Shown: positions 43,862 to 56,900 of the stretch, in pieces
Layout of the letters: each line of letters starts with the position of its first letter
How positions within the stretch are numbered: position 1 is the first letter of the stretch
Assembly: GCF_001949145.1 (NCBI RefSeq)
Contig: NW_019091404.1
Coordinates: 2,487,582 to 2,551,581, forward strand
From: Acanthaster planci
Taxonomy: Eukaryota; Echinodermata; Asteroidea; Valvatida; Acanthasteridae
Reading direction: 5' to 3'
Length of the DNA: 64,000 nucleotides
The notes under the pieces: model-generated
Told to the model about the DNA's origin: nothing
The model's database searches: none
The model's input: only the letters and a program-made list of their open reading frames with translations
Translations under genes and position numbers: made by a program

Positions 43862-44749
43862 TTGCGAAAGTGGACCAATCAGAGGGCTAGGAAGCGATGA
43901 CCATGTCGTGTTTAATAGTGACGGGGAAACGACGTCGACGAGGAGGATGAATGGAGCTGGCAATAATGACGTCAACAAATTGATGATAAAATGATTAGTG
44001 TTAGAAGAAGCAATCTATCGCATGCATATTAAAACACTGTGTTTGCAGTTGATTTTAATTTATTTTGTCTGTTGGAGAAAAATTAGCAATACAGGGATAC
44101 CGCAGTGAAATGAATAAAACAAACTCAGGAAATTAGGAACAGTTTTTTTTTTCAAGCAAGCAGGCACCTGTACTGTCTATTTTTAGGGTGCAAAAAACAC
44201 ACAGCTATGGTATTAGTATTTACGATTAGTGAGCGAGCACGCCAAACCACAGATCCCATTAACTATCCTCTTGGGTCTTCAAAATGACTAATTAAAAACT
44301 CAAAATGGAAACGATGTGACGCTTGCCTCCAACAGAAAAGGAGTTGGAGAAGGAAACGGTAATTTATTCTCAGGTGATCTGCTGATTTAGAGCTCTTTCG
44401 TAACTGACGCATTTCCACAAACAATATGGTTGCACAACGCGTCCGTTGCTTTGCCCTTCAAGGATTACTTTTGTTTCAAATGATGTAGGGAATACGTCGC
44501 CTGGAAATCCACGGAAGAAGGAGCACGGATCAGTGGAAGCCAGAGACGTAGTACTGGAGCCAACGACCAAACAAAATGAGTCAAGCAATAACTGCAGTGA
44601 ATGAATTAAAAAGGGGGCAACAGAAAAAGACTGACACTAAAGACATTTGAGAACAGAAAAAGGATTATGACAGATGATTGAACAAAATAATGCCGGATAT
44701 AAGAAGAGGTTGATGCTGGAGACGAAATGCAAAAGGTCAAGAAAATGAA

Positions 44750-45037
44750 AGTCTCGAGGACTGGTGGATTTTCTCCCTTTGAAGTCCTGGCAGATCTCCG
44801 CTGACAACATCCCCCATTTGGGATGCGGTAACACTTGTCTGCACAAAATAGTTTGGGACCCTGGGATTGATACCCAACGACAAATCCAGTGCCCTGGATG
44901 GACTTCATCCGCTTCTCCGAGGCAGCTTCAATCACGCCGGACAGGTCTCTTTTCCAACACGAGTCCAGTTTCATGACGAGTAAGCCGCCTGAAGAAGGTT
45001 TACAGTCGGGAGTAACAAGTTTCCATTCTGATGACAT
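44750..45037 (-). other. Exon-like open stretch, possibly extracellular domain
   Basis: The frame contains LLVMKLDSCWKRDLSGVIEA and KLFCADKCYRIPNGGCC. A good acceptor (CTGTAAACCTTCTTCAG) opens an exon at 44988. No strong donor is seen. It lies on the strand and side where ectodomain exons of the membrane-protein gene are expected, but I could not join it by phase. Confidence 0.25.
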
Positions 45038-46208
45038 GACCTCAGAGGTTTACATAGTTTAGGTAGCTTAATAATACATTCATCCTCCTGGTAAAATTAT
45101 AGAAAGGAAAGCTAATTTTCAGCAACGGAAACCGTCATCAGCAAATTACAAAGCAACAAAATGCTGCAAGCGGCAAATTTATCTTCTAGAATCGTGACCA
45201 GTTGTCGCAAGTATATTATTGAGGGAACCCAAACACTTGCACGGTGCAGTGGAGGCTTGTAAGTATCACGAGTGACGGGAATTAAATAATATACATGTAC
45301 ATGCGTGCCCAAACTGCTTAACGTGTTCCGAGATAAATCTCCATAACAACGGGGGAATGTTGCCAACACATCTCTGGGATGACATAAAAGCAGCTTAGAA
45401 AACTTAATCACTTCACTAACGCACTTTTCTCCGAAAAGCTTCCATTGATGAGGGTTTCTACTCTTGCCCTTTTGCTAGGAGGAGACTTACCTTCGTCGCC
45501 TCACTTTGAACTGCGCGGTTTTTGTCTTTCGGTAGCCAAGGTGACACAAAAGTACACTCTGGCAGAGCATTGGGATTGTCGGAGCGAGATTAACGGAAAG
45601 ACCCGTGGGTCGTGCATATACAAGCTACCTGCCAATTAGCCGGATGATTAACTGTCGGGTCTTTCCCGCATGCTCTGGCCATCTCGACTAAGAAACTTGA
45701 CAACAATCCCCCAGACACGGGCGCAGCTGATGAAAAGATATTTGCTATGCTGATTAATTGGTCACAGGTGCGCTCTGGGCATAAGTATTTCTTTCATTTC
45801 GGGGAAGTTTTATTCAGGCCTGAACTTGGACCGAAAGGACGTGAGCAATATTTCATGGCGACGGCATCGTCAGAAAAGAGATGTGTCGAACTTTTCAAAG
45901 TTTGGCGATTGCCTGCTTGCATATGCGATTTTCTCGAAGAAACTGTATGAGAGGATTGTAGCCTGGAAGAAACAAAAATGGCCGTCAAATCTGAAATGCC
46001 CCATATACTCGTCATCGCGTGATGCTTTTGCAGTTGAAAGATCTGTGGATTTTTGTAATTGGTGTGGGGTCCAACATCGTGCTTCTGTCACATCACAGAT
46101 CATCGTCGAAGGAGCCTGGTGTCACATGAACACTCGCTGCGCCCTCTATCAACACAAAGAAGAAACAAAGGCTATCCGACTCGAGTGAAGGTCTGTTTAA
46201 TACACTAC

Positions 46209-46282
46209 AAAAAACAAACAAACACCCCAACAAACAAACAAACAACCCAACAAACACCCCAACAAACGAACAAACACCCCCA
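46209..46282 (+). repeat. CAAACAAACACCCC-type microsatellite
   Basis: Repeated CAAA/CAAACA and ACCCC units over about 74 bp; simple-sequence DNA. Confidence 0.85.
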
Positions 46283-48627
46283 TTGCATTTGTAACACGTA
46301 CAGGAGTATAAAGTAACATCAGCGGTGTTACAGTAACGCATTTTGGTGCGGTCATCTGATAACACCAAAAAGTGTTGTTTTAAACAAAAGAGTTTTTGCA
46401 GCGTACCATTCAATGCTTTAGAGTTTCCAAGATATGTAAGTTTGTCGTTGGGGGCGCTGCCTAATTGCTAATTGGTTCCTTTATTGTCACGCACGCGACG
46501 CCTCTAACCATATTCGACACTCGCCCTTTAAGATCGCATGCCGTTGGGACCCTTTTCACCGTGCATTAACCATGAGAACAAGCGAAGGCATGGTCCAAAA
46601 CGACCTTAGAAACGGGACCACTGTTTGCATTACCATGCGTTTCCAAGACAACGGCTCCAACAGAAACTAGCGCACCATGACGTCACCCGGACGGTGGTCT
46701 GATGTCATCATGGTAAACAGGTACTGCTGGAGTATCAGGCGTGATGTTCAGGCGCAAGACGATATCCCTGTTTGTTAAATGTCAAATCCATTATGACCGC
46801 AACCTGCGACCGACAAGCTTTTATGGATGGGTGAGAAGAGGTGCGCTCTACGCGCTAAGCCTTAGCTCAACCAATAAGGATGCGAGGACCTAATTGTTGA
46901 CTAACCCAAGAAAGGTCATTCTATGTTATCATTTGTATCCTAAAAACACATTCGCGGTTAAATTTCACAGCTTTAGACTGGAATAAGTAATGTCAGCATT
47001 GGGCTTGTAAATTCATCCACAGATTTAACAAGACAATGCACACATCGCTGTATGTCAAGGTGGATGTGGAATGTTGTTATAACGTCAGAGTAGGATAAAT
47101 TAATCAGCAATTGTAGTTTCTGAAGTATTTCGGCAAATGGGATCTTCTGTCAAGATTTACAAGCCAGACGTTCCCCCCTTAGTTAAAATCTTGTTCACAG
47201 GGCCGCAAGAAAGGCCTAAATGTCTACGAAAATTAGAATGACTCCATTATTTCAGAACAAGCATCCAGGAGTGGACGAAGATGAAACTATGCGGAGTACA
47301 CCATAAGTTTATTTACAACATTCAAGCATTGCCAATGAATAAAACATTTACTTAAAGTAAAGCTATTTTCAAGAAAGCATACACTTCCATAATTATATGT
47401 TTTGTTAAATTACCCAAATAACGCAAGGAAGTTTCAAATTTAGCTTAAGCTTCACACCTGTCAGTGGTGCATAATGAAGATGTTTGGTAGGTTATTTATT
47501 CTTTACGGAAGATAACCCGTGAAGTAAAACAAGTTTTGCGCGAATTCTACATATTTGACGTATATAGCTTGTGTTTACAGCGACAACCGGACGCCGACCA
47601 ATCAGATAAAAGTGTCATCAAAGATTCTCTTCTGCCTATCACGTGGCGCGTTCGATTAGTTTGTTCCCCACACCAACTTGAATCCCTGGAAAAATCTAAG
47701 CAGCGTTTCAGTTACGATATGAACTGTGTGCTCGTTAGGTTGTGAGCGCTTTTAAAAGGAAAATATAGAAGTATCATTTTGGGTAGAAAATACTCAAACT
47801 AAAGTATGAGGTAATGACGTCTTGAGTGACGTCAACATGGGTCGGGAGGATATGCTTTAAACCATTCGGAAAAGAAAAATCCCTCCAACATGTCATTCAG
47901 GGCTGATAAAATTAATCCTCAGTTTTGACAATATCTTGCGAGTTAAAGCATCTTAAAGGTATGGGTTTTGTTTTCAAAATTTGCTTTCTAAAATCTTCTT
48001 CCGTAAAAGAATCGTCATTACCCCACCCCCAAAACGTGACAGTACCATTACATGTCTCCAGGTGCCCTACCCCCACCTTCCGCTGGGTACGTTACTTGTT
48101 TAACCTTGTGCTCAGAATCGGTGTGGTTGCAGAAAGCAATCAGTATAAACAAATTAATTATACTACGTTTTGGTTGAGTTACTTTAATAGCAAGAATTGT
48201 ACCACGAAAATGGTGTCATTAAACACAGCGTGTATGACCGCACGACCTATGGAGCTCTGAATAATGAGGTCGTTACGGCTTGGAAATCATTTGTCGCAGT
48301 GTGTAGAATCAAGGACAGCAAACTATAGACCTTAATCACCGGGGAAGCCATCTTGCTTTCCTACTATTTAAAGCAATGTAACCAAACTGAGGCTGGAAGG
48401 GAACATAGTCTGTTTTCTTTTATCATTATGCGAAGCTGCAGTACTGTTGGCAATGGCTCTACATGGAACAAGCATGGCTGCATCATCATAAAATCCTATC
48501 ACATCACTACTCTTGGGTTTATTACCTCGAGAAGAGAGAACTGCCACCGAGTGATGCAAGGACCTGCAATCCCCATTAATTAATAAGGTGGAGGTGACAG
48601 CGCCCTCGAAGGCCTCAACACACTCAC

Positions 48628-48699
48628 TTAGATCAAGGAGATTTATAGCGTTTTGAGGAAAATGCTTTGGACAACTCGGGTAATCGGTGCGGTCACAGC
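48628..48699 (-). other. Possible 72-nt phase 1-1 exon
   Basis: Flanked on the minus strand by an acceptor-like CTCAATTACAAG and a strong donor CTAA|GTGAGT. It reads GCDRTDYPSCPKHFP and on, with two cysteines. Symmetric phase 1 exons are typical of extracellular modules. It is embedded in a 199-codon open frame. No family was recognised. Confidence 0.2.
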
Positions 48700-49109
48700 C
48701 TTGTAATTGAGAGCTTATTTGAGGACAAATCAGTTTTGCGAACGGGTATTGTTTTGTTCGAAAGTGTGCACTAAAGAGCGGTGATTTATACGCGGAATTG
48801 GGGAAAGCGTTGAACCTCGTAGCTGTTACTTTACTGAAAAGTAACATATTGATATTTGCACGCGCCGATGTCAAGCTAGGATAGGGGCGTTTGGTGGGTT
48901 GAAGCTGGACAAAAATGAAGTTTTTTTCCCCGAAAATTGACCCTAAAATCACATCCATAGTTTTCAACAGTTGGGTTGTGAATGCTTCACTACCAAATGT
49001 GAAGTACTTGTACCGAAAATATGAAATCGCCGGGACTGGTTCCCTAACCCCCTCCCGGAAATGTTAGTGATCTGTCCTCGAAAAGCGGAGACAACTGCTA
49101 CCATAGGCT

Positions 49110-49559
49110 GAGTTCGGGCGGCTTGTTCCGTATGTTCACGAACAGCTCGATTTGTTGTTCATGGGTCGGCCGCTCGAACGCCGGTAACAAGCAACCGGTT
49201 ATCACAAGCAACATGAAACATGGCGGTGTCCATATACGTTATTTGAGAGTTAAGGTTTGGATGGGCTGAATTCTTTTCTATATCAACAGGAACATTCATT
49301 TCTGTGTTACGGAAAATAATAAATGTTAATTTTGCAAAACTTCCCATTGTCTACATAGTCTATGGCTTTGGAGGCCATCTCTCTACTTTTTGCAGCTGTT
49401 CAAAAATCAAAATCTCACGAGTTTGTCCGTCTGTTCTTGTAAAACCCTGACGAGGAGGTGGTGTGTGATCCTGTTCCGAGAACAGTGTTCTTGAGTCGTG
49501 TTCCCGCCGTTCGAGCGTGAGAACAAGAAACCCGTGTCAAGAACACGCCGCCCGAACTC
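49110..49559. mobile_element. Fold-back element with 13-bp perfect terminal repeats (450 bp)
   Basis: The ends GAGTTCGGGCGGC and GCCGCCCGAACTC are perfect inverts. Further inward CGCTCGAACGCCGG is mirrored by CCGCCGTTCGAGCG, so the arms are longer but diverged. The centre (AACATGAAACATGGCGG onward) is AT-rich. No transposase was found. Confidence 0.65.
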
Positions 49560-50172
49560 GACCGTAGTGTCGAACCGAACAGCGCCGCTCGTGCACAAAG
49601 GACGTATGGTGTGGACGCCCCCCCGGCTGTTTGTCTGCAGTGACGAGAAGGAGCGCCCTCACTAGCATGCGCTCTGTTGGACTGGCCTGGAACAAGACGG
49701 ATTTGGAATTAATATAAAAGGGTCTCGCTAGGAAGCTGTGACTCGCTCGGAATCTTAGAGGAAATGTTGCATTATTTGATGCAAAGTCCAATCCCACTGA
49801 GTGACCCCTCCTGAAAACGAGGCCTTAATCCCCGTAAAAACAAAAGCAGAAAACTCAATCGTAATTCAAGTTTTCCTGACTTTGGTGTAAGCCACGATAC
49901 TGTTTCGCATCTCACGACAGGTTCATGGAACAGCTGCTTCCCTTGATAAATTTGACAACTTTCTCTTCAAATTTCTGACCATTTCCTCGCGCATTCACCC
50001 TCCCCAGTTCTATTACAAATAAATTTAGGACAAATTGTTTTCAGGCAGGGAAGTTCCACAGACTTTTGTCGTTTTTATTTTCAGTTTCGTGAAGGATATC
50101 TGAATATTAAATGTCTTGACATGAAATAGTTCTGTTTTGTTGCTATAGAACAAATAGCACCGGATGCTAGCA

Positions 50173-50180
50173 TATAAAAG
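50173..50180 (+). promoter_or_regulatory. TATA box upstream of the GPCR pseudogene
   Basis: TATAAAAG lies 106 nt before the ATG at 50279, a typical distance for a short 5' UTR. A second TATAAAAG is at 49713. Confidence 0.5.
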
Positions 50181-50278
50181 GACGCGCAAAAGCTGTATAC
50201 GGCAATTTTGCCTACAGCAAAAGACCTCTATTCTATAACACACAAAGCTTAGTTATTATAATTTTTTTGGCACACCAA

Positions 50279-51304
50279 ATGGCAAGCTACTTGATGTCCA
50301 ACTGTTCGGAGGAAAACATCAATCTGCTACCCAGACACGCACAGACAAACTACTCCATTTTTCAAGAGATTGATAAGTATGTGGCGCCTTTGGTCTTATG
50401 ACCAATGCTGTTTACCTCTTCGTTTCGGACGTATACCTCTAGCATCTATATCTCCAAAGCAGCGTTAGCAGATATCACATAGCTAGTGATATCCCTGTCA
50501 TTTGCGGCCTCAAAAACCGAAATTTTCAGCCACAAAGCACACAAGGTTGCTGCGGCATTTGCCACGGTGTCTGTAATGGATTCGCCTTGCTTCCAGACTG
50601 CAGCTGCCTTCAGAAGGTTTCTAACCGTCCGTCGACCGCTAGCGTACGAGGCTGGAGCCAGCAACGTCAGGCCGCCACTGCTCTGTCGACAGGAATTTGG
50701 ACAGTAGCAGTAACTGTGGGGGTGTCTGGGGCTTTGTCGAGGGACGGAGCTTTAAATTAGCTGTTTATATCTTCCTTGGCATTGTTGAAGTAGTCACACT
50801 GTTGTCCATCTCTTGCTTGTACTCCTGGATTGCACAGCAACTGTTGCAGCGATAATGTGGGGCGTCTATGAAGCGTCGACAGCTGGGGAATCGGGTAGTC
50901 TCTTTCCTGCTGCTTACGGCAGGCACTTACTTCGTTATCAACTTCGCACAGCCGGTTGGAACCATCCTAGGGATGATCATCTTCAGGTTGAGCTTACCTT
51001 GCCAGAATCCCTCCGGAGTAGCTTCCTCGACGTGTATCTCGCTTCGTCCGTCGTGACATTGATTCGATCTACCCTTGACCCCCTCGTCTACAGCACTCTC
51101 GATCTTTGCGTCTTTTGCAAGGCCTTCGAGAGGGCATTCTGTATATCGCGTGTTGGGCAGTGCTGCCGTGGACAGAGGATCTCTGATCAGAAGGAACAGA
51201 TAGATAGTTGCAAGATATCAGCAAGAGAGCGACGTACAAGACGCAGACCATCTCCATCAGCTTTTCATCAGAGAGGATCTTGGCAGACCAAGAGACTGAA
51301 CTAA
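50279..51304 (+). pseudogene. Rhodopsin-type GPCR pseudogene, intronless
   Basis: Starts MASYLMSNCSEENIN with N-glycosylation sites, then breaks at a stop near 50398. In a shifted frame a helix 2-like SIYISKAALADIT is cut by TAG, and FRRFLTVRRPLAY stands where the DRY region belongs. A third stretch, frame of 50748, gives a helix 5 (FKLAVYIFLGIVEVVTLLS), a TAA stop at 50853 in the third cytoplasmic loop, and helix 6 (VVSFLLLTAGTYFVINFAQP). After another frame shift helix 7 appears with the DPxxY motif, TLDPLVYSTLDLC. At least two stops and two or more frame shifts are visible, so it cannot encode a working receptor. Loop-helix order is still recognisable, so decay is fairly recent. A prostanoid-like or other peptide/lipid receptor origin is possible; family not established. 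Confidence 0.7.
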
Positions 51305-53740
51305 CCTGATTACCAGAGAAGATTTGAAGAGGCCATCAAGGCCATCATCATCTTCACCACAGCCTTCACAACCACACCTCACCATAGCCATCATGAACAC
51401 GTATAACGCATATCGTGACATCCACCAAAAATAGTTCATAACGCCACGAGCAGGAGAGATTAACAAAACAACAGACGAAAGTGCTGAAGCCTAAGCCACT
51501 CTCCATGCTTATAACATGCATAAAAAGAGAGCGCAACTTCTCTGTGGACTCCTGCCAAGATCCCGCGACACATCCAGACCAATGTCCCTCTTCTGTCAGC
51601 ATTAAAAACACTACCACAGAGACTTCGCTGGTTCCCATGAGCAGCGTGGTATAAAATGTGAACTTTAAAATGAGCCAAAAATGAAAGAAACGTTCCCGCT
51701 CAAACTCGAGGCCAAGTCAAGCCATATCAAGAACCAAGAAGTGTCGCATCCAGATCTGTTGTCTTGGGCTAGGTCTAAGTCTTCGCTCACTGGACATACG
51801 CGGAGGCGCGTAGACAATACACGTGGCCGTAACTCTGAAAGCCCATTTCGGACACAGCCCGAGTAACCATTCAGGTTATAAATTCGCAGTCTCCTTTTAT
51901 ATCCTACACGTCACGTGACCTCCCGATCATTTTTTTTATGTGGCTGAAAACATTAATCACAAGTTTTAATCATTCTTCAGAGTAAATTAGTATTCATTTG
52001 TAATTAACTTTTATGCTGTTCTATTTTTATCACCAGGTTGCCAAAATGAAGAAAGTTAACCTCCTTTTCAATTATGCCAATTCTGAAAATCCTCATTTCC
52101 CAGCAGGGATAAATAATTGAAGTTTTTTCTTTGTAGCATTTTGGATAAAAGCATTTTTTCTCAGAAGAACTTCAGGAAACAGTAAGACCGGAGGGACATC
52201 GGGATAAAAGTAAACTACTGGGGCAGCGAATGCGATAAAGCAACAGTGATATTGAAAGAAATCTACACTAATAAACACCAGAGAAGCGTGATAGACACAT
52301 TTCTCCGGAAACAAAACCCTGATCAAATGCAATTTTTTTGCCGGTGAAATCGAAAGTTAGTAAGTGTGGTGAAAAACAGTTGTCAGTTTTCTCAGTACCA
52401 CAAAGCTCTATACTTTACTTTAGTGAAGGTCCATACATGTTGAGTATCTTATGCAATGACAAGGCCACGGGTTATAGGAAGAAACTATTTCTAAAAGACG
52501 GAGGGGGAAATTGAAAATGTATCACTTAGTCACAGTCTGCCTTGAATATCTACCCAATTTACATACATGTATTAAGAAACGCCAACATCAAAATAGGCCT
52601 CTTTAAATGTTAAGTTGTAAATTGAGAACACCATTGAGAACAATGAAATTTGAAAAATAATAGTAACAGTTCTCCAGTGACAAGTGCTTATGTTCGTCGG
52701 TCATTGACATTTGGTCTGTCCGCGCACTTTTTGATAAAGGGCAAAGAAGAATGAAGTAGAGTCAGAAAATAAAAACTAATCAGTGATATCACAAACGAGA
52801 TCCTTTAGTGAACTTTAGCAAAAGTCACATCTTGAATCGCGGAGGCAATTTTTTTTTTGAATGGCAGTTTGAAAGCGATGTTTGTTACTTTGTCAAGGGA
52901 AGTTCAGACGATGAAAGTTTGCATGCAGAAGTAGCCATCCGATTCGGAAAATAACAGCTTCAGACTTCAATCAGCCAAAATGAGGTGGAGGTCTTTGTTA
53001 CGATCAGCTTGCCTATAGGGACGCACTGTCCATAAAAACCTCTACCTGTAGGACTCTTGCGGCGCAATTACTTGATTAAAAATCGCCGGTTTTGTCTTTG
53101 AACAACACTAGTTAAATGACATCCCAGAAGAAGAAATCAAGATCATCGGGAAAATTGGAAAACTGTCTCTGCAATCTTGATGAATCTTTCGAGTACTTTT
53201 GAAGATGTATTATCGAAAATGTAAATGTCCTGAAGTACGTATTTTGTGCGTCGTGGGTTGTTATGACATTTTCCCGGATGTTGAAAATTCGACGAGCTAA
53301 GGAGGCAAGTGTTGGGGCTGGGACACCACCAGGCGACAGTAGGTGGCGCTGTACACGAGACATACCTTCACTGTTACACGGCTTTATCTATTTCAAGTTG
53401 CAGACTGGTTGGGGTGATCTTCCTTCCCCTTTTCACTTTGTTGACTGTTTCTTGCAGGCTTGTACAAACTGACTGTGTGAATCTTTCCAGTCAGTATGGT
53501 TATGAAAAAAGTTTTCTCATCTCATCAAGTCAATTTGGAGGAAAAGTACTTGTTTGATTTCTGAAGTACATGTTTTATTCTCTGACTTAGAAGCAATTTT
53601 CAAATCATTATCCTCTACATTATTATAGACACTTGGGTATAAGGAAAATGAACTTGCTGTTTACACAAATAAATCGGCACAAAATTGCAGAAGCGAACAC
53701 TCCTCATTGAAGTAGCGTTAAGAACTACCTATATCAAACC
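51305..53740. other. Non-coding interval between pseudogene and GPCR gene
   Basis: AT-rich; only short frames without family resemblance. No repeat could be classified. Confidence 0.45.
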
Positions 53741-53741
53741 C

Positions 53742-53829
53742 ACGACGTCACGGACATAATTAGACGACAGGTGAAAGATGAGCCAACCTTTATCAGAGAT
53801 GCCGCATCACCTGATCTGGCGAGTATAAA
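53742..53829 (+). promoter_or_regulatory. Candidate GPCR promoter: CRE-like site and TATA box
   Basis: CGACGTCA, close to a cAMP response element, lies at about 53743-53750. TATAAA lies at 53824-53829, about 120 nt before the ATG. Both are on the coding strand in the right order. Function is inferred. Confidence 0.45.
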
Positions 53830-53949
53830 AATGAGATGGTGGAAGCCAGACCCGCAGAGTGCTAAATCTGAACTCGTGGAGGACCTTCAAGTTGGACTTC
53901 TCCTCTTTTCACAAAAGACACCCCCGTCCAAGAGAAGAACTCACTGTTC

Positions 53950-56900
53950 ATGGAGAATTCCTCGGCTCACGACCGAGAGGAAAGCAGTGGGTATCAATCC
54001 AGCTACGAGGTACCCCTCTTGACCGTGGTATGTCTGCTGGGGTTCACCGGCAACTCCATGGTGTGGACGGTCTACAGTAAGCCCAAGTACAGAAAGTCCA
54101 ATGCTGCTATCTACATTCTCAGTTTGGCGGCAGGTGAGTGCCAATTAAATCAAGACAAAGTCGTGCAGTTGCAAAGATCGCGCTGTCACACAGAAGCAAT
54201 TTATGTCAGGCATTCCCTTTGTTCAGAATTTTGAAGGACATTTGTTGTGAGGAATGAAGAGAATTTCAAAGGCTTTTTCGTCTTAGAAGTCTTTATAACA
54301 TCTTAGTCTTTGTCCTGACTATTGATCGGAAGAAAAACCTAATAGTTTCATAAACTATCGCCGTGACTGACATGAAATCTGGATGTTTGACCCTTTGTCA
54401 TCAAAACGTAGTATGCCAAACCAAGATTAATACCTACGATTGACAAGAAAAAACAATTATCAAAGAAAACGAGGCATTTTACTGGAGATTTCGGGAAGTA
54501 ATCTTCCTTTAAGTAATCTTCCGAAAAGGATAGTTTTGTTATCCAAAAATATATCAATGTTCAGAGTATTTTTAAGCCAATCGCCGATCTGGTTCCAAAA
54601 AAGGGTTAAAACTCAGAAGTACAAAAGAGACGTATCAAGGTTTCACTCTCAGCTTGACAAAAGAACACAAGTCATTATCTCTTTTACCAATTTTAAAAGG
54701 AATAAGAGTTACCAGCCAAGATTCTGTGAGTAAGTCTACATTGAAACCATCGCAATTTAGTATCACATCTTAACAGAAAAGGCAAACAGCATAACTCCAA
54801 CCATTCAGTGAGAGGAAACTTACAAGCCAGCTTCATTTCTCATCAATCAATAAACCTACAGACAACCTTCATTGCAGGGGTAAGACTATAATACAGACAA
54901 GTAGAGCCCTTTTGTCCAGCATAAGTAACTGCAAATTAAAAGGAATAAGGGGAAACATGTATTAGAGTTGACCCGTGACAATGTGCTACGAAAAGATTTT
55001 TTCCAAAAAGTTGGTCCTGATGTCATATTTTAGCATAAACTATCTAGGCTTAAGAGGTGACCTTCACTATCGAGCAAGTCACTTTAAGAAATAAAGTCTT
55101 TTTTAGCCCAAAAATGCAGTTATTGCCAACTGTAATTCTATGGTTGTACCACAAAACATTTTCAAGCACATCCTACCCGTGAGATGAGGCATGACATTGA
55201 ACAAAATGACTCCAGGCTTTATAAACGTCAATCCAAAACTGATTTGGATACTTTACCAGATGAAGAAAATACGTGATGCTAAAATGACCACCTTCAATAA
55301 ACAACACATTCTGAATATTACTAATCTTATAAAACAAAGAAACCCAGATAGAAATGTTGCTATTCAACAAGTCTACGGATCCACGTACACTTAAGAACTT
55401 CAATGTATAAACTTAAATCAACCATCTTGACACCGCCATGATTATAATCTTGAATCATCTGATTTCTAGCAAATCTGTCCACCCCCTCCATCTAAATGTA
55501 TACAGCATAGCATTTAAACTCTTAATAATGTCTGGGGCGGATCTGGAGGAACCAAAATCAAAAAAATAAATGTAAATAAGATAAGTGATTTAACAACTGT
55601 GACTCGACCAAGAACCGTTACATTTCTCTGAGGCCAATGATCGATTAGAGTAGCGGTGGCTTCAAGCACTCTACTATAATTTATGATTGTCATGTTATCA
55701 AGATTGAGAGTAAAATCAATGCCAAGGACTATCCTCGGGGCCAACCCAATGAATATGAGTATGCTCACAGAGGTGTTTCTGACGTCCCTAATTACCACCA
55801 ATCCACACAGCATTTGTATTATTTATATTCACTCTGAGACCAGAAACATTACCAAATCACCCCAAATCTTAAAAGCTCTCTCAAAAGACTGTTCTGTACC
55901 ATCTAAGAAGAACTGTATCATCAGCATACTGAGAAAGCCTACACTCTTTATCCTCTACTGAAATACTCTTAAGAATGTTGTCATTACGAACAAGCATACC
56001 CATAATTTCAGCACAAAAAGGACACAAATAAGGGCTCAAACCGTCTCCTTGACGATACCCCGTTTTATCTTAAACTATTCCGAAAAAAAAAAGTTTACTA
56101 ACATCGAGGCGGTCGTACCGCTGTAAAGAATTTGAAACCATTCCTGAATAGAGGGTCCAAAATTAAAGAGGTCCAAGTCTTCGCTTGTAAATTCAGTCCG
56201 AGTGAATCAAACGCATTCCAAAGAATTTCAAAGGCATTTTAGTCTTAAAGTCTTGATAACATCTCAGTCTTTGTCCCGACTATTGCTCGGAAGAAAACCT
56301 AATAGTTTCATAAACTATCGCCGTGACAGACATGAAATCTGGACGCCATCAAAATGTAGTATGCCAACCTAAGATTAAAACCTTGGATTGACAAGAAAAA
56401 ACAATTGTCAAAGAAAACGAGGCATTTTACTAGAGAGTTCTGGATGCATCCTTCCTGTGCATTTTTCAGTCAATTATTTCTTGAGGGTATTATTCTTGTA
56501 CAAAGCTCTGTCGTGATAGCCAATAAATGTGAAGATTTTGTCCATTTAAAAAAGGGTGAATAATCCATCTTAAAAGCTTTCCTGATTTTTTTCTATTTTT
56601 CTGGATTTATAGCTATTAAGAAGCCAGACAGACTTCCGAAGTGGTAAAAGAATCAATAGATTTGTATTCATCGGTTGTCAGGAAACACGACGAGCGTGGC
56701 TGAACTTTTTTATCTTTGAATTCACCTTTGAAACAAGTCGCTCCTATACTTGGGATGGTAAATTCGAGTGAATGAATACAAACCACTCCATCTACTGACA
56801 ACAAAGCCAAAATCGTCTCACATAAACTTTTGAAATGGGATTTGTACAAGTTGTCCTGTCTTCTTCAATAACAGAACGACAAAATTAAGATGTCTTCTCG

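Larger units (their letters stand above)
43862..49109. other. Intergenic or upstream intronic DNA, no firm gene
   Basis: AT-rich with a CAAACA/CCCC microsatellite at 46209. Two minus-strand stretches at 44750-45037 and 48628-48699 look exon-like and are listed separately. No other coding signal was accepted. Confidence 0.4.

Noticed and set aside
43328-43994. Long reading frames on both strands around the gap
   Set aside because: They exist only because Ns are read through and one begins at TTG.
48368-48967. 199-codon minus-strand open frame as a gene
   Set aside because: No start context, no similarity, likely chance; only a small internal exon candidate was kept.
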